Assembly (NCBI GenBank): GCA_035624355.1
Contig: DASPRQ010000021.1
Coordinates: 1 to 13,879 of the forward strand
DNA: 13,879 nucleotides
Source: Usitatibacter sp035624355
Lineage (GTDB): Bacteria > Pseudomonadota > Gammaproteobacteria > Burkholderiales > Usitatibacteraceae
Direction of reading: 5' to 3'
The notes below the pieces were generated by a model that was not told where the DNA came from, searched no databases, and saw only the letters and a program-made list of their open reading frames with translations. The number at the start of each line of letters is the position of its first letter. The first letter of the stretch is position 1. Shown in pieces: positions 1 through 7,670 of the stretch. The translations under genes and the position numbers were made by a program.

Positions 1-467
1 AGCAGCGGGCCCGCGAAGGCGCCCACGGTGTCGAGGGTCTGGCGCAGGCCGAAGGCCGCGCCGCGGATCTCCTTCGGCGTGAGGTCCGCGATCAACGCGT
101 CGCGCGGCGCGCCGCGGATGCCCTTGCCGATGCGGTCGACGAAGCGCGCGAGGAACACGAGCCCCGGGCCGGTGGCGAGCGCGAAGAAGGGCTTGGTGAA
201 CGCGGCGAGCCCGTAGCCCGTCGCCGCGATTCCCTGGCGGTTGTGCCAGCGATCGGAAAGCGCGCCCGAGAAGACCTTCACGATGAGCGCGGTGGATTCC
301 GCCACGCCCTCGATGAGTCCCACGGCAAGCGCGCTCGCGCCGAGGACCGCGGTGAGGTACACCGGCAGCAGCCCGTGGATCATCTCCGAGGAGACGTCCA
401 TCAGCAGGCTCACGAAGCCGAGGATCCAGACGCCGCGGGGGATGGCGGCGGAGGAGATGTTCTTCAA
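1..467 (-). CDS. MFS transporter, N-terminal part (truncated by window edge)
   Basis: This is the first 155 or so residues of an inner-membrane major facilitator superfamily transporter, read right to left; the remainder lies beyond base 1. Several hydrophobic helices are visible. The loop between helices 2 and 3 carries the MFS signature region (SGALSDRW), and a later loop has RIGKGIRGAPRDALIAD, typical of one MFS_1 subfamily whose substrate I cannot name. The start is probably TTG at 467: the reading frame upstream has no ATG or GTG before it runs into the end of queG, and the first residues (LKNISSAAIPRGVWILGFVS) fit family N-termini. It begins 25 bases after the queG stop in the same direction, so it is probably co-transcribed with queG. 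No clear ribosome-binding site is visible, so the exact start is uncertain. Confidence 0.85.
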   Translation of the reverse strand, partial: MKNISSAAIPRGVWILGFVSLLMDVSSEMIHGLLPVYLTAVLGASALAVGLIEGVAESTALIVKVFSGALSDRWHNRQGIAATGYGLAAFTKPFFALATGPGLVFLARFVDRIGKGIRGAPRDALIADLTPKEIRGAAFGLRQTLDTVGAFAGPL

Positions 468-492
468 ATCGGGTCGGGAAGCCGGGTGGCGC

Positions 493-1548
493 TCAGAGGC
501 CGTGGCGCGAAAGCGCCCATGCTACATGCTCGCGGACGAGCGGTGAGGCATCGAAGCCCCGCGCACGAAGCGCCGCGACCACCTCGGGCGTGGTCGGCGC
601 GTTGCCCAGCGCTACCGCGATGTTGCGCAGCCACCGCTCGTGGCCGATGCGCCGGATCGCCGAGCCCTCGAAGCGGCGATCGAACTTCTCGTCGCTCCAC
701 GCGAAGAGGTCGACGAGCCGCGCGTCGTCGAGGCCGTTGCGCACGGCGAAGTCCGGATCGCCCGAGGCCTGCGCGTACTTGTTCCAGGGGCAGACGAGCT
801 GGCAGTCGTCGCAGCCGTAGATGCGGTTGCCCATGAGCGGGCGGAGCTCCTCGGGGATCGGTCCGGGGTGCTCGATCGTAAGGTACGAGATGCAGCGGCG
901 CGCGTCGAGCCGGTAGGGCGCGACGATCGCCTGCGTGGGGCAGATGTGGATGCAGCGCTCGCAGGTACCGCAGTGCGCGCCGACGCGCTCGTCGCGCTGC
1001 AGATCGAGGGCGACGAAGAGCTCGCCGAGGAAGAAGAGCGAGCCCGCGTCGCGCGCGAGCAGCAGGGTGTGCTTGCCCTGCCACCCGAGCCCCGCGCGGG
1101 CGGCGAGCGCCACCTCCATCACGGGCGCGCTGTCGGTGAAGACGCGATACGCGAAGGGCCCGAGCTCGGCCGTCATGCGCTCGGCGAGCGCCTGAAGCTT
1201 CGCCCGCAGCACCTTGTGATAGTCGCGGCCCAGCGCGTAGCGCGAAACGAACGCGCGCTCGCCGTCCTCGAGCACCTCCCACGAATCGCGCGCGGGGGCC
1301 GAGTACCGGAGCCGCGCGGTGATCACAGACAGGGTGCCCGGCACGAGCTCCGCGGGCCGCGCGCGGCGCGCCCCGTGGCGTGCCATATAATCCATCCCGC
1401 CGTGCCAGCCGCGCGCGAGCCAGTCGAGGAGGCGCGCTTCCTCCTCGGCGAGGTCGGTCCCCGCGATCGCGATCGCGTCGAAGCCCAGCTCGCGGCCCCA
1501 GCGCTTCACGCGCGCCTCGACCGTGAGCTCCTGCGCCGCGACGTTCAT
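493..1548 (-). CDS. queG: Epoxyqueuosine reductase QueG
   Basis: QueG is a cytoplasmic cobalamin- and iron-sulfur-dependent enzyme that reduces epoxyqueuosine to queuosine at the wobble position of GUN-anticodon tRNAs, the last step of queuosine synthesis. The predicted protein is 351 residues, normal for the family. Visible marks are GGMDYM near residues 50-55, FTDSAPVMEVA with the expected catalytic Asp139, and two [4Fe-4S] motifs: C193-x2-C196-x2-C199-x3-C203-P and C246-x2-C249-x3-C253-P, with a further C219. The C-terminal part (about 295-350) has the HEAT-like repeats of the family. ATG at 1548 was chosen because the longer frame upstream crosses tsaE and has no family similarity; a GGGGA run lies just before the ATG. 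It is divergent from tsaE with 6 bases between start codons, as in enterobacteria where queG diverges from nnr-tsaE. Confidence 0.95.
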   Translation of the reverse strand: MNVAAQELTVEARVKRWGRELGFDAIAIAGTDLAEEEARLLDWLARGWHGGMDYMARHGARRARPAELVPGTLSVITARLRYSAPARDSWEVLEDGERAFVSRYALGRDYHKVLRAKLQALAERMTAELGPFAYRVFTDSAPVMEVALAARAGLGWQGKHTLLLARDAGSLFFLGELFVALDLQRDERVGAHCGTCERCIHICPTQAIVAPYRLDARRCISYLTIEHPGPIPEELRPLMGNRIYGCDDCQLVCPWNKYAQASGDPDFAVRNGLDDARLVDLFAWSDEKFDRRFEGSAIRRIGHERWLRNIAVALGNAPTTPEVVAALRARGFDASPLVREHVAWALSRHGL

Positions 1549-1554
1549 TCCCCG

Positions 1555-2043
1555 ATGGTAGCGCCGAACACCTTCCTGCCCGACGAGGCCGCGACCCTCG
1601 CGCTCGGCGCCGCGCTCGCGCAAGCCCTCGAGCCGGGCCTCGTGGTGTACCTGCGCGGCGAGCTGGGAGCGGGAAAGACCACGCTCGCCCGGGGTGTGCT
1701 TCGGGGCCTGGGCTACACGGGACCGGTGCGAAGCCCCACCTACGCCCTGGTTGAAGTTTATGAGCTTTCGAGGTTACACTTGCATCACTTTGATTTTTAT
1801 AGATTCAGCGACCCGAGGGAATGGATCGACGCCGGCTTTCGGGAGAGCTTCGACGCGCGCACGGTGAGCCTGATCGAGTGGCCGGAGAAGGCCGCGGGGT
1901 CGGTGCCTCCGGCGGACGTGGAGATCATGCTGGCGCCAAGCGGCTCCGGGCGCAGCGCGAGCTTCATCGCAGCCTCGCCCTCCGGGCGCAGGTGCCTCGC
2001 GTCGCTCGCCGCCCGCTGGCCCCTTTCCTCGCCGCCGTCCTGA
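1555..2043 (+). CDS. tsaE: tRNA threonylcarbamoyladenosine biosynthesis ATPase TsaE
   Basis: TsaE (YjeE) is the small ATPase that works with TsaB, TsaC and TsaD to make t6A at position 37 of ANN-decoding tRNAs; it is usually essential. The 162-residue product has Walker A GELGAGKTT at residues 35-43, the conserved SPTYALVE at 60-67, HFDFYRF at 78-84 and an IEWPEK segment at 107-112, all in family order. The length is slightly above that of the E. coli protein, with the extra at the C-terminus. ATG at 1555 places LPDE at residues 8-11, as in E. coli. Upstream sequence belongs to queG, so any promoter must lie inside queG. Bases 1751-1806 are AT-rich and use codons rare elsewhere in the window (see findings). 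The last 52 bases overlap the proposed amiC start. Confidence 0.93.
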   Translation: MVAPNTFLPDEAATLALGAALAQALEPGLVVYLRGELGAGKTTLARGVLRGLGYTGPVRSPTYALVEVYELSRLHLHHFDFYRFSDPREWIDAGFRESFDARTVSLIEWPEKAAGSVPPADVEIMLAPSGSGRSASFIAASPSGRRCLASLAARWPLSSPPS

Positions 2044-3383
2044 GGGCGGTACTCCTCGTCGCGGCGCTCGCGGCGGCCCTGCCCGCGTTGCCCGCGGAGA
2101 AGATCCTCGCCTCGCGCGTGTGGCCCGCGCAGGAGTACACGCGGGTCACGCTCGAGAGCGCCCATCCGCTTCGCTACCACTTCTTCTTCGTGAGCGACCC
2201 CGAGCGCCTCGTGCTCGACCTGGAGGGCGCGGAGCTCGACCCCGAGCTCAAGGCCCTGCCGCAGAAGGTGGGCGGCGACGATCCGTACATCAAGTCCGTG
2301 CGCGTGGGCGTGAACCGCCCGAACGTGCTGCGCGTGGTCTTCGACCTGCGCACCGAGGTCAAGCCCTCGGTCTTTCCATTGGCGCCGGCCGGGGACTACA
2401 AGTACCGCCTCGTGCTCGACCTGTACCCGGCGAAGCCCTCCGACCCGCTCCTCGCCCTCGTGCAGCCGAGGCCCGATCCCATCGCCGAGATGGCGAGCGC
2501 GCCCGTGCTGGTCGACCCCGCCGCGCCCGCATCCGGGGACGACCGCGAGCGCGAGGCGCTGCCCGTGCTCAAGCTCGCGCCGCCCGCGCTTGCCGACGGT
2601 GCCGGCGCCGAGGGCCGCCCGCCCGAGGCGAGCCGCGCCGCACCGGCCCCGAGTCCGCCGAAGGTCGAGCGCCTCGTGATCGTCGCGATCGACGCCGGCC
2701 ACGGCGGCGAGGATTCGGGCGCGCGCGGCAAGGACGGCATCTGCGAGAAGAACGTGACGCTCGCCATCGCCCGGCGGCTCAAGGCGCGCATCGACCGGGA
2801 GCCCAACATGCGCGGCGTGCTCATCCGCGACGGCGACTACTTCATCCCGCTCGCCGAGCGCGTGGCGAAGGCGCGGCGGATGAAGGCCGACCTCTTCGTG
2901 TCGATCCACGCCGACGCGTGGGTGCGGCCCGACGCGCGCGGCACCTCGGTGTTCGCGCTCTCCGAGCGCGGCGCGACCTCGACCGCCGCGCGCCTGCTCG
3001 CCGACCGCGAGAACCAGTCGGACCTCATCGGCGGGGTGAACCTCGAGGGCAAGGACCCGGTGCTCGCGCGCACGCTCCTCGACCTCTCGCTCACGGCCAC
3101 CATCAACGACTCGCTGAAGCTCGGCAAGGCGGTGCTGAGCGAGCTCGGGGACGTGAACGAGCTGCACCGGGGCCGCGTGGAGCAGGCGGGCTTCGCGGTG
3201 CTCAAGGCGCCCGACATCCCCTCGATCCTCGTCGAGACGGCGTTCATCTCCAATCCCGAGGAGGAGAAGCGCCTCAAGGACGCGGCCTACCAGGACCGCG
3301 TCGCCGGCGCGATCGTGGGCGGGATCGAGCGCTACCTCGCGCAGAACCCGCCGCTCGCCCGCAACCGCGTCGCCTCGAACTGA
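1992..3383 (+). CDS. amiC: N-acetylmuramoyl-L-alanine amidase, AmiB/AmiC type
   Basis: This periplasmic zinc amidase cleaves the lactyl bond between MurNAc and the peptide stem to split daughter-cell septa. With a GTG start at 1992 the protein has 463 residues. Residues 1-35 look like a signal peptide (basic start, hydrophobic 19-33, LPA before EK); the Arg6-Arg7 pair is not a full Tat motif. An AMIN domain (about 38-138), which targets septal peptidoglycan, is followed by an Ala/Pro-rich linker and an Amidase_3 domain (about 230-455). Expected zinc ligands are H237 (DAGHGG), E252 and H306 (SIHAD), and the catalytic residue is E415 (VETAF). The ENQSDLIGG segment with E340 matches the self-inhibitory helix region relieved by EnvC or NlpD in relatives. 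The start is inferred: no ATG exists in a suitable place and no ribosome-binding site is evident, so translation may be coupled to tsaE. amiB would be an equally fair name. Confidence 0.93.
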   Translation: MPRVARRPLAPFLAAVLRAVLLVAALAAALPALPAEKILASRVWPAQEYTRVTLESAHPLRYHFFFVSDPERLVLDLEGAELDPELKALPQKVGGDDPYIKSVRVGVNRPNVLRVVFDLRTEVKPSVFPLAPAGDYKYRLVLDLYPAKPSDPLLALVQPRPDPIAEMASAPVLVDPAAPASGDDREREALPVLKLAPPALADGAGAEGRPPEASRAAPAPSPPKVERLVIVAIDAGHGGEDSGARGKDGICEKNVTLAIARRLKARIDREPNMRGVLIRDGDYFIPLAERVAKARRMKADLFVSIHADAWVRPDARGTSVFALSERGATSTAARLLADRENQSDLIGGVNLEGKDPVLARTLLDLSLTATINDSLKLGKAVLSELGDVNELHRGRVEQAGFAVLKAPDIPSILVETAFISNPEEEKRLKDAAYQDRVAGAIVGGIERYLAQNPPLARNRVASN

Positions 3384-3392
3384 AGGTCCGCC

Positions 3393-5834
3393 CTAGTCGG
3401 CGGCGGTCTGCGCCTCGGCCTGCGTCGCGACCTGCGCCCGGAGCATCGCGGTGGCCTCCAGCGCCGTGAGCGGCCGCGAGAAGAGGTAGCCCTGGAAGGC
3501 CTCGCAGTGGTTGGCGCGCAGGAACTCGAGCTGCTGGCGCGTCTCCACGCCCTCGGCGATCACGCGCAGCTTCAGGCGCTTGGCCATGGCGATGATCGCC
3601 TCGGTGATGAGCGCGCTCGAGGTGTCCTGCGGGACGTTCATGATGAACGAGCGGTCGATCTTCATGCTCGAGGCGGGCAGGCGCGTGAGCTGGCCGAGCG
3701 AGGAGTAGCCCACGCCGAAGTCGTCCACGGCGACCTGCATGCCCACCGAGCGCAGCTGCGCGAGCGTCTCGATCGACTGCTCGACGTTGCGCATGATCAT
3801 CGTCTCGGTGATCTCGAGCTCGACCCGCCGCGGGTCCGCCCCCGTGTCGCGCACGATCGAAAGCAGCGTGTGCACGAGGCGCCGCGACATGAACTGCCGC
3901 GGCGAGATGTTGATCGAGATGCTGATGGGCGGGAGGTCCTCGTCGGCCCACTGGCGAAGCTGGCGGCAGGCGGTGCGAAATACCCACTCGCCGATCGGAA
4001 CGATGAGCCCCAGCTCCTCGGCGACGAAGATGAAGTCCTTGGGGTAGATCTCGCCCTTCTGCGGGTCGTTCCAGCGCACCAGCGCCTCCATGCCGCAGAT
4101 GAGGCCCGTGCCGATGTCCACCTGCGGCTGGTAGCGCAGGAAGAACTCCTCGTTGTCGATCGCCTTGCGCAGCCGCCCCTCGATCTCGAGGCGCTTGGAG
4201 AGCAGGAAGTTGAGGTCGTTGGTGAAGAAGCGCACGGTGTTGCGCCCCGCGTCCTTCGCCTGGTACATGGCGTTGTCCGCATGCTTGAGGAGCTGGTGGA
4301 CGTCGGTCGCGTCGTTGGGGTAGTGGCTGATGCCGATCGAGGGCGTCACGTGGATCTCGTGGCCGCCGATCTCCACGGGGCGCGCGAGCTCGTCGAGGAC
4401 CTTGTCGGCCACGAGGCGGGCGTGCTCGGGCCGCTCGAGGTCGGGCAGGATCACCACGAACTCGTCGCCGCCTTCGCGCGAGACGGTGTCCACCTCGCGC
4501 ACGCAGGCCACGAGCCGTCGCGCGACGTCCTTGAGGATGAAGTCGCCGGTGTCGTGGCCCAGCGTGTCGTTCACCACCTTGAAGCGGTCGAGGTCGATGA
4601 ACAGCACCGCGACGTGGCGCTGCTTGCGGCGCGCGGCCATGATCGCCTGGTTCAGCCGGTCCTGCATGAGGCGCCGGTTGGGCAGCCCCGTGAGCGCGTC
4701 GTGGTGCGCCATGTAGTGGATCGTGCGCTCGGTGTTGAGCCGCTCGGTGATGTCCTGGACGAGCGAGGCGAAGCCCGTGACCTTGCCCGCGGCATCGACG
4801 AGCGGCGTGTTGTACCACTCGCAATGGATGGTGCGGCCGTTGCGCGCCGTGTTGACGAGCGTGGTCTTGTTGCCCTCGCCCGACTCGAGCAGCTCCCGGC
4901 ACATCGCCTCCATCTCCTCGCGGGCGGCGGGCGCCGAGAGGATGGGGGCGATGGGCTTGCCGAGCACCTCGTAGCTCGGGAAGCCGAAGATCGCCTCGGC
5001 CGCGGGGTTCCACGCGGTCACGCGCCGGCTGCGGTCCCACTCGACCACCGCGAGCGGCGTGCTCTCGAAGTGCATGCGCAGCTTCTGGGCGGCGAGGAGC
5101 TGGCCCTGCTGCGCCTTCAGCCGCTCGACGTGCTCCTCGACGAGCGCCTGGTTGGCCCGCTCGAGGCGGTGGCGCTCGCTCTCCAGCTCCGAGGAGAGCG
5201 ACTCGCGCGCGCGGCGCGTGGTGAGCGAGTCGACCAGCGCCCGGTGCACCCGGTCGTGCACGTACGGCAGCACGATCACGAGGAGCAGGATCATCCCGGA
5301 GATGAACATCTGGTCGCGCTCGCCCGAGCGCCCGAGCGTGACGGCGAGCGGCAGCAGCCCCAGGAAGACGGTGATCTTGTAGGCGTAGCGGTGCGGCGCG
5401 TAATAGGCGACCGCGCCGGTCATGAGCAGCGTCACCAGCATCACCACCGACAGGCGCTGCACCATCCGGCCGACGTCGGGCAGCAGCACCGTGCCGATCG
5501 CCATCCAGCACGCGCCCGAGAGCACGGTGCCCACCAGGAAGCGGCGCTCCCAGACGGGCATCTCGGAGGCGGGACGGGACTCGCGGATGAACGCCTTGTA
5601 GACGAGGTAGCGGCCCACCGTCACGAGCGCGATCGCGGCGAACCACGCGAACAGGCCCGGCCGCGACAGGTCCTCCCAGAGGATGGCCCCCAGGATGAAG
5701 ATGACCAGCAGCGTCGCGAGGTAGCCGACGAGCGAGAACCGGAAGAGCAGCCGGATCTGCTCCGCATGAAGCGGTGTTTCGGCGGCGCCCGCTTCGGCGG
5801 ACTGGGGCGCCGCGTCCCTGTGCGGGGGATCCAT
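3393..5834 (-). CDS. Membrane-bound PAS-GGDEF-EAL c-di-GMP protein
   Basis: This 813-residue inner-membrane protein is predicted to make and/or break the second messenger c-di-GMP. Domains in order: six hydrophobic segments (about 33-53, 61-83, 99-118, 127-146, 150-168, 175-194) forming an unnamed sensor region; a charged coiled coil (about 205-250); a PAS domain (about 252-365); GGDEF (about 372-535) with GGDEF at 455-459 and an inhibitory-site motif R446-x-x-D449 five residues upstream; and EAL (about 550-800). The EAL residues needed for hydrolysis look intact: E583 of EAL, N642, E674, D704-D705, K725, E761 and Q781. The loop-6 motif reads DDFGVGYSS, with Val where Thr or Ala is usual. ATG at 5834 follows AGGAGG (5838-5843). 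The stop is 9 bases from the convergent amiC stop. Either activity could dominate; both sites appear complete. Confidence 0.95.
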   Translation of the reverse strand: MDPPHRDAAPQSAEAGAAETPLHAEQIRLLFRFSLVGYLATLLVIFILGAILWEDLSRPGLFAWFAAIALVTVGRYLVYKAFIRESRPASEMPVWERRFLVGTVLSGACWMAIGTVLLPDVGRMVQRLSVVMLVTLLMTGAVAYYAPHRYAYKITVFLGLLPLAVTLGRSGERDQMFISGMILLLVIVLPYVHDRVHRALVDSLTTRRARESLSSELESERHRLERANQALVEEHVERLKAQQGQLLAAQKLRMHFESTPLAVVEWDRSRRVTAWNPAAEAIFGFPSYEVLGKPIAPILSAPAAREEMEAMCRELLESGEGNKTTLVNTARNGRTIHCEWYNTPLVDAAGKVTGFASLVQDITERLNTERTIHYMAHHDALTGLPNRRLMQDRLNQAIMAARRKQRHVAVLFIDLDRFKVVNDTLGHDTGDFILKDVARRLVACVREVDTVSREGGDEFVVILPDLERPEHARLVADKVLDELARPVEIGGHEIHVTPSIGISHYPNDATDVHQLLKHADNAMYQAKDAGRNTVRFFTNDLNFLLSKRLEIEGRLRKAIDNEEFFLRYQPQVDIGTGLICGMEALVRWNDPQKGEIYPKDFIFVAEELGLIVPIGEWVFRTACRQLRQWADEDLPPISISINISPRQFMSRRLVHTLLSIVRDTGADPRRVELEITETMIMRNVEQSIETLAQLRSVGMQVAVDDFGVGYSSLGQLTRLPASSMKIDRSFIMNVPQDTSSALITEAIIAMAKRLKLRVIAEGVETRQQLEFLRANHCEAFQGYLFSRPLTALEATAMLRAQVATQAEAQTAAD

Positions 5835-5897
5835 TCCCCTCCTAGCTCGGGCGAGGCGCCCGGGCGGTGAGTACGCCGGCGCAGTGTAACATTGCCC
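5835..5897 (-). promoter_or_regulatory. Divergent start region of the GGDEF-EAL gene and mutL
   Basis: Only 63 bases separate the two divergent genes. On the minus strand there is a strong ribosome-binding site (AGGAGG, 5838-5843) for the c-di-GMP gene and an extended -10-like element, TGTTACACT, with its hexamer TACACT at 5883-5888; no good -35 is placed 16-18 bases further up. On the plus strand I see neither a convincing promoter nor a Shine-Dalgarno sequence for mutL. The -10 call rests on one weak motif. Confidence 0.35.
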
Positions 5898-7670
5898 GTG
5901 GCCGCCATACGCCCCCTTCCCGAGCTCCTGGTGAACCAGATCGCCGCCGGCGAGGTGGTGGAGCGGCCCGCCTCGGCCCTCAAGGAGCTGCTCGAGAACA
6001 GCCTGGACGCGGGGGCGCAGTCGGTGGCCGTCGAGCTCGCCGAGGGCGGCGTGCGGCGCCTGCGGGTGGCCGACGACGGCGGCGGCATCGAGCGCGACGA
6101 CCTGCCGCTCGCCGTGGCGCGCTTCGCCACGAGCAAGATCGCCACGCTCGCGGACCTCGAGCGCGCCGCGACGCTGGGTTTCCGCGGCGAGGCGCTCGCC
6201 TCGATCGGAGCGGTGGCGCGGCTCGCCGTCGTGACGCGCCGCCCCGGGGAGCGCCACGCGTGGCGGATCGCCTGCGAGGCGGGCAGGGTCTCCCCCGTGG
6301 AGCCGGCCGCGCTCGCCGCGGGCACCGCCGTCGAGGTCGAGGACCTCTACTTCAACACGCCCGCGCGCCGCAAGTTCCTGAAGAGCGAGGCGACCGAGTT
6401 CGCGCGCTGCGAGGAGGCCTTCGCGCGCATCGCCCTGTCGCGCCCCGGCATCGCGTTCTCGCTCGCCCACAACGGCCGGCGCATCGCGCACCTGCCTCCC
6501 GAGGAGGCGCGCTCCCGGGCCGCGCGCCTCGTGGGCGAGGACTTCGCCGCCGCGGCGCTCGAGGTGCGCGCCGCCGCCCCGCGCTTCGCCCTCCACGGCC
6601 TCGCGGCCCCGCCCGGGTTCACGCGGGCGAGCCGCGACGCCCAGTTCCTGTTCGTGAACGGGCGGTTCGTGCGCGACAAGGTCGTCTCCCACGCCATCCG
6701 CGAGGCCTACGCCGACGTGCTGCACCACGACCGCCACCCGGCCTACGTGCTCTTCCTCGAGGTCGATCCCGCGCAGGTGGACGTGAACGTGCATCCGGCC
6801 AAGAGCGAGGTGCGGTTCCGCGAATCCCAGGCCGCGCACCAGTTCGTGTTCCACGCCCTGTCGCGGGCGCTCGCCGCGCCGCTGGCGGGGCGCGAGGCGG
6901 AGAGTCCCGGCTTCTCGCGGGGCGAGGCGGCGCTCGCGAGCGGCGGAGGCCGCGCTCCGTCCCCGGCCTCAGGCGCGATCCAGCGCCTGCTCGGCGTCGC
7001 GCAGCCCACGGAGGTGTACGAGGCGCTCTTCGCGACCGCGGTGGCCGACGAGCTCCGCCCTGCGCCCGCGGCCGCTCCCGGGGCCGCACCCGCCCTCGGG
7101 TTCGCGCTCGCGCAGCTGCACGGCGTCTACATTCTCGCCCAGAACGCGGCGGGCCTCGTCGTCGTGGACATGCACGCGGCCCACGAGCGCATCGTCTACG
7201 AGGGCCTCAAGGAGTCGTTCGAGGCTTCCGACCTGCCCTCTCAGCCGCTGCTCGTGCCCGTTCCGATGACCGCCACGGGCGAGGAGCTCGAGGCGGCCGC
7301 CGAAGGGCGCGAGACGCTCGCCCGGCTCGGCTTCGACGTGGCGGCCTCCGGCCCCCGCGAGCTCGTGATCCGCGCCGTGCCGTCGCTGCTCGCCGACCTC
7401 GACGCCGCGGGCCTCGTGCGCTCGGTGCTCGCGCAGGTGCGCGAATTCGGCGCGAGCCGGGTCCTCGTCGAGCGCCGCAACGAGCTGCTGTCCACCATGG
7501 CCTGCCATGGGGCCGTGCGCGCCAACCGCAGCCTCACCGTTCCCGAGATGAACGCGCTGCTGCGGGAAATGGAGCGCACCGAGCGCGCCGGCAGCTGCAA
7601 CCACGGGCGTCCCACCTGGGTGCAGTTCGCGATGGGCGACCTCGACCGCCTCTTCATGCGGGGGCGGTGA
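5898..7670 (+). CDS. mutL: DNA mismatch repair protein MutL
   Basis: MutL couples MutS mismatch recognition to strand incision. The 590-residue product starts with the GHKL ATPase: E30 and N34 in KELLENSLDAG, D60 in ADDGGGI, and TLGFRGEALASI at 92-103. A transducer domain (to about 320) and a low-complexity linker (about 330-395) follow. The C-terminal dimerisation domain carries DMHAAHERIVYE at 424-435, which fits the endonuclease pattern D-x-H-A-x2-E-x4-E, plus ACHGAVR (C536) and CNHGRPTW (C567, H569), the other metal-site elements of nicking MutL proteins. GTG at 5898 gives MAAIRPLPELL, close to family N-termini; an in-frame TTG at 5892 would add two residues. No ribosome-binding site is evident. 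The stop overlaps the miaA start as GTGA. It would normally sit directly after amiB/amiC; here the c-di-GMP gene intervenes. Confidence 0.97.
   Translation: MAAIRPLPELLVNQIAAGEVVERPASALKELLENSLDAGAQSVAVELAEGGVRRLRVADDGGGIERDDLPLAVARFATSKIATLADLERAATLGFRGEALASIGAVARLAVVTRRPGERHAWRIACEAGRVSPVEPAALAAGTAVEVEDLYFNTPARRKFLKSEATEFARCEEAFARIALSRPGIAFSLAHNGRRIAHLPPEEARSRAARLVGEDFAAAALEVRAAAPRFALHGLAAPPGFTRASRDAQFLFVNGRFVRDKVVSHAIREAYADVLHHDRHPAYVLFLEVDPAQVDVNVHPAKSEVRFRESQAAHQFVFHALSRALAAPLAGREAESPGFSRGEAALASGGGRAPSPASGAIQRLLGVAQPTEVYEALFATAVADELRPAPAAAPGAAPALGFALAQLHGVYILAQNAAGLVVVDMHAAHERIVYEGLKESFEASDLPSQPLLVPVPMTATGEELEAAAEGRETLARLGFDVAASGPRELVIRAVPSLLADLDAAGLVRSVLAQVREFGASRVLVERRNELLSTMACHGAVRANRSLTVPEMNALLREMERTERAGSCNHGRPTWVQFAMGDLDRLFMRGR

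Noticed and set aside
1386..1391. Perfect TATAAT on the plus strand, a possible tsaE promoter -10
   Set aside because: It is the reverse complement of codons for the conserved GGMDYM motif of QueG, lacks a -35 (GCGGCG at the right spacing) and is about 165 bases from tsaE.
1797..3167. Long minus-strand frame opposite amiC, and a 449-codon plus-strand frame at 2120-3469
   Set aside because: Both are low-complexity shadow frames of amiC, whose own frame has a signal peptide, two domains and all catalytic residues.
3384..3392. Terminator between convergent amiC and the GGDEF-EAL gene
   Set aside because: Only 9 bases separate the stops and no hairpin with a T-run lies at either gene end.
3507..5870. 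787-codon plus-strand frame opposite the GGDEF-EAL gene
   Set aside because: Composition (Val, His, Arg, Glu, Asp) is that of an antisense shadow; the minus-strand frame has complete GGDEF and EAL motifs and a strong ribosome-binding site.
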